Positions 59,978 to 64,000 of a DNA stretch of 64,000 bases are shown here, piece by piece. The DNA lies in NCBI RefSeq assembly GCF_017357005.1, contig NZ_CP071589.1:1116001-1180000 (forward strand). Direction: 5' to 3'. Every line of letters starts with the position of its first letter. The first letter of the stretch is position 1. Under the pieces are notes generated by a model that was given only the letters and a program-made list of their open reading frames with translations, was not told the DNA's origin and did not search any database. Source of the stretch: Staphylococcus simiae (GTDB lineage: Bacteria; Bacillota; Bacilli; Staphylococcales; Staphylococcaceae). A program made the translations under genes and the position numbers.

Positions 59978-64000
<4,023 letters not shown>

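Overview
The window is a low-GC Firmicute chromosome segment with the gene content and order of Staphylococcus. Evidence includes the smc-ftsY-ylxM-ffh block, a LexA/SosA divergent pair, a KatA of 505 aa, and parE-parC. Several proteins seem close to, but not identical with, the S. aureus versions I remember, and lytN/fmhC are absent between sucD and dprA. A non-aureus Staphylococcus is therefore likely; I cannot name the species.

Layout. 1-20750 is a housekeeping arm: chromosome condensation and protein targeting (smc, ftsY, ylxM, ffh), ribosome and tRNA maturation (rpsP, rimM, trmD, rplS, rbgA, rnhB), a large YfhO-type membrane protein, succinyl-CoA synthetase (sucCD), dprA and topA. 22617-34850 holds a NERD-like membrane-anchored protein, an orphan gene under a promoter with a CcpA-type site, the aspartate-to-threonine genes (aspartokinase, hom-thrC-thrB), a HAD phosphatase, an amino-acid permease, katA with a PerR box, rpmG, and a zinc-independent rpsN behind a Zur box. 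36830-50980 holds guaC, a CAP-domain protein, the SOS genes lexA/sosA, tkt, small membrane proteins, sbcDC and mscL. 51000-64000 holds an IS30-family element, a BCCT betaine transporter, aconitase, a thioesterase, a HesB-like protein, plsY, parE and the 5' part of parC.

Mobile DNA. Three almost identical 1866-bp group II introns (20751-22616, 34964-36829, 42793-44658) carry the same 431-aa reverse transcriptase/maturase. Each lies directly behind a rho-independent terminator (of topA, rpsN and tkt) and points the same way as that terminator, which is the behaviour of class IIC introns. The first copy sits exactly where gene order departs from S. aureus: topA is followed by genes that in S. 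aureus lie about 70 genes further on. This is either a real rearrangement at intron copies or a misassembly across an identical repeat.

Repeats and regulation. Four large intergenic arrays of STAR-like modules (7291-7605, 18076-18461, 54290-54763, 57969-58098) show nested hairpins whose outer stem changes in a compensatory way (CCCAAC/GTTGGG, CCCGTC/GACGGG, CCCAGC/GCTGGG), which suggests structure is being conserved. I also see LexA boxes at lexA/sosA, sbcD and parE, and good PerR, Zur, CcpA and Fur candidate sites. A possible Fur-controlled small RNA lies between sbcC and mscL. Three genes shorter than 60 codons (rpmG, a 31-aa and a 45-aa ORF) are described from the raw sequence. No tRNA, rRNA, CRISPR array or prophage was seen.
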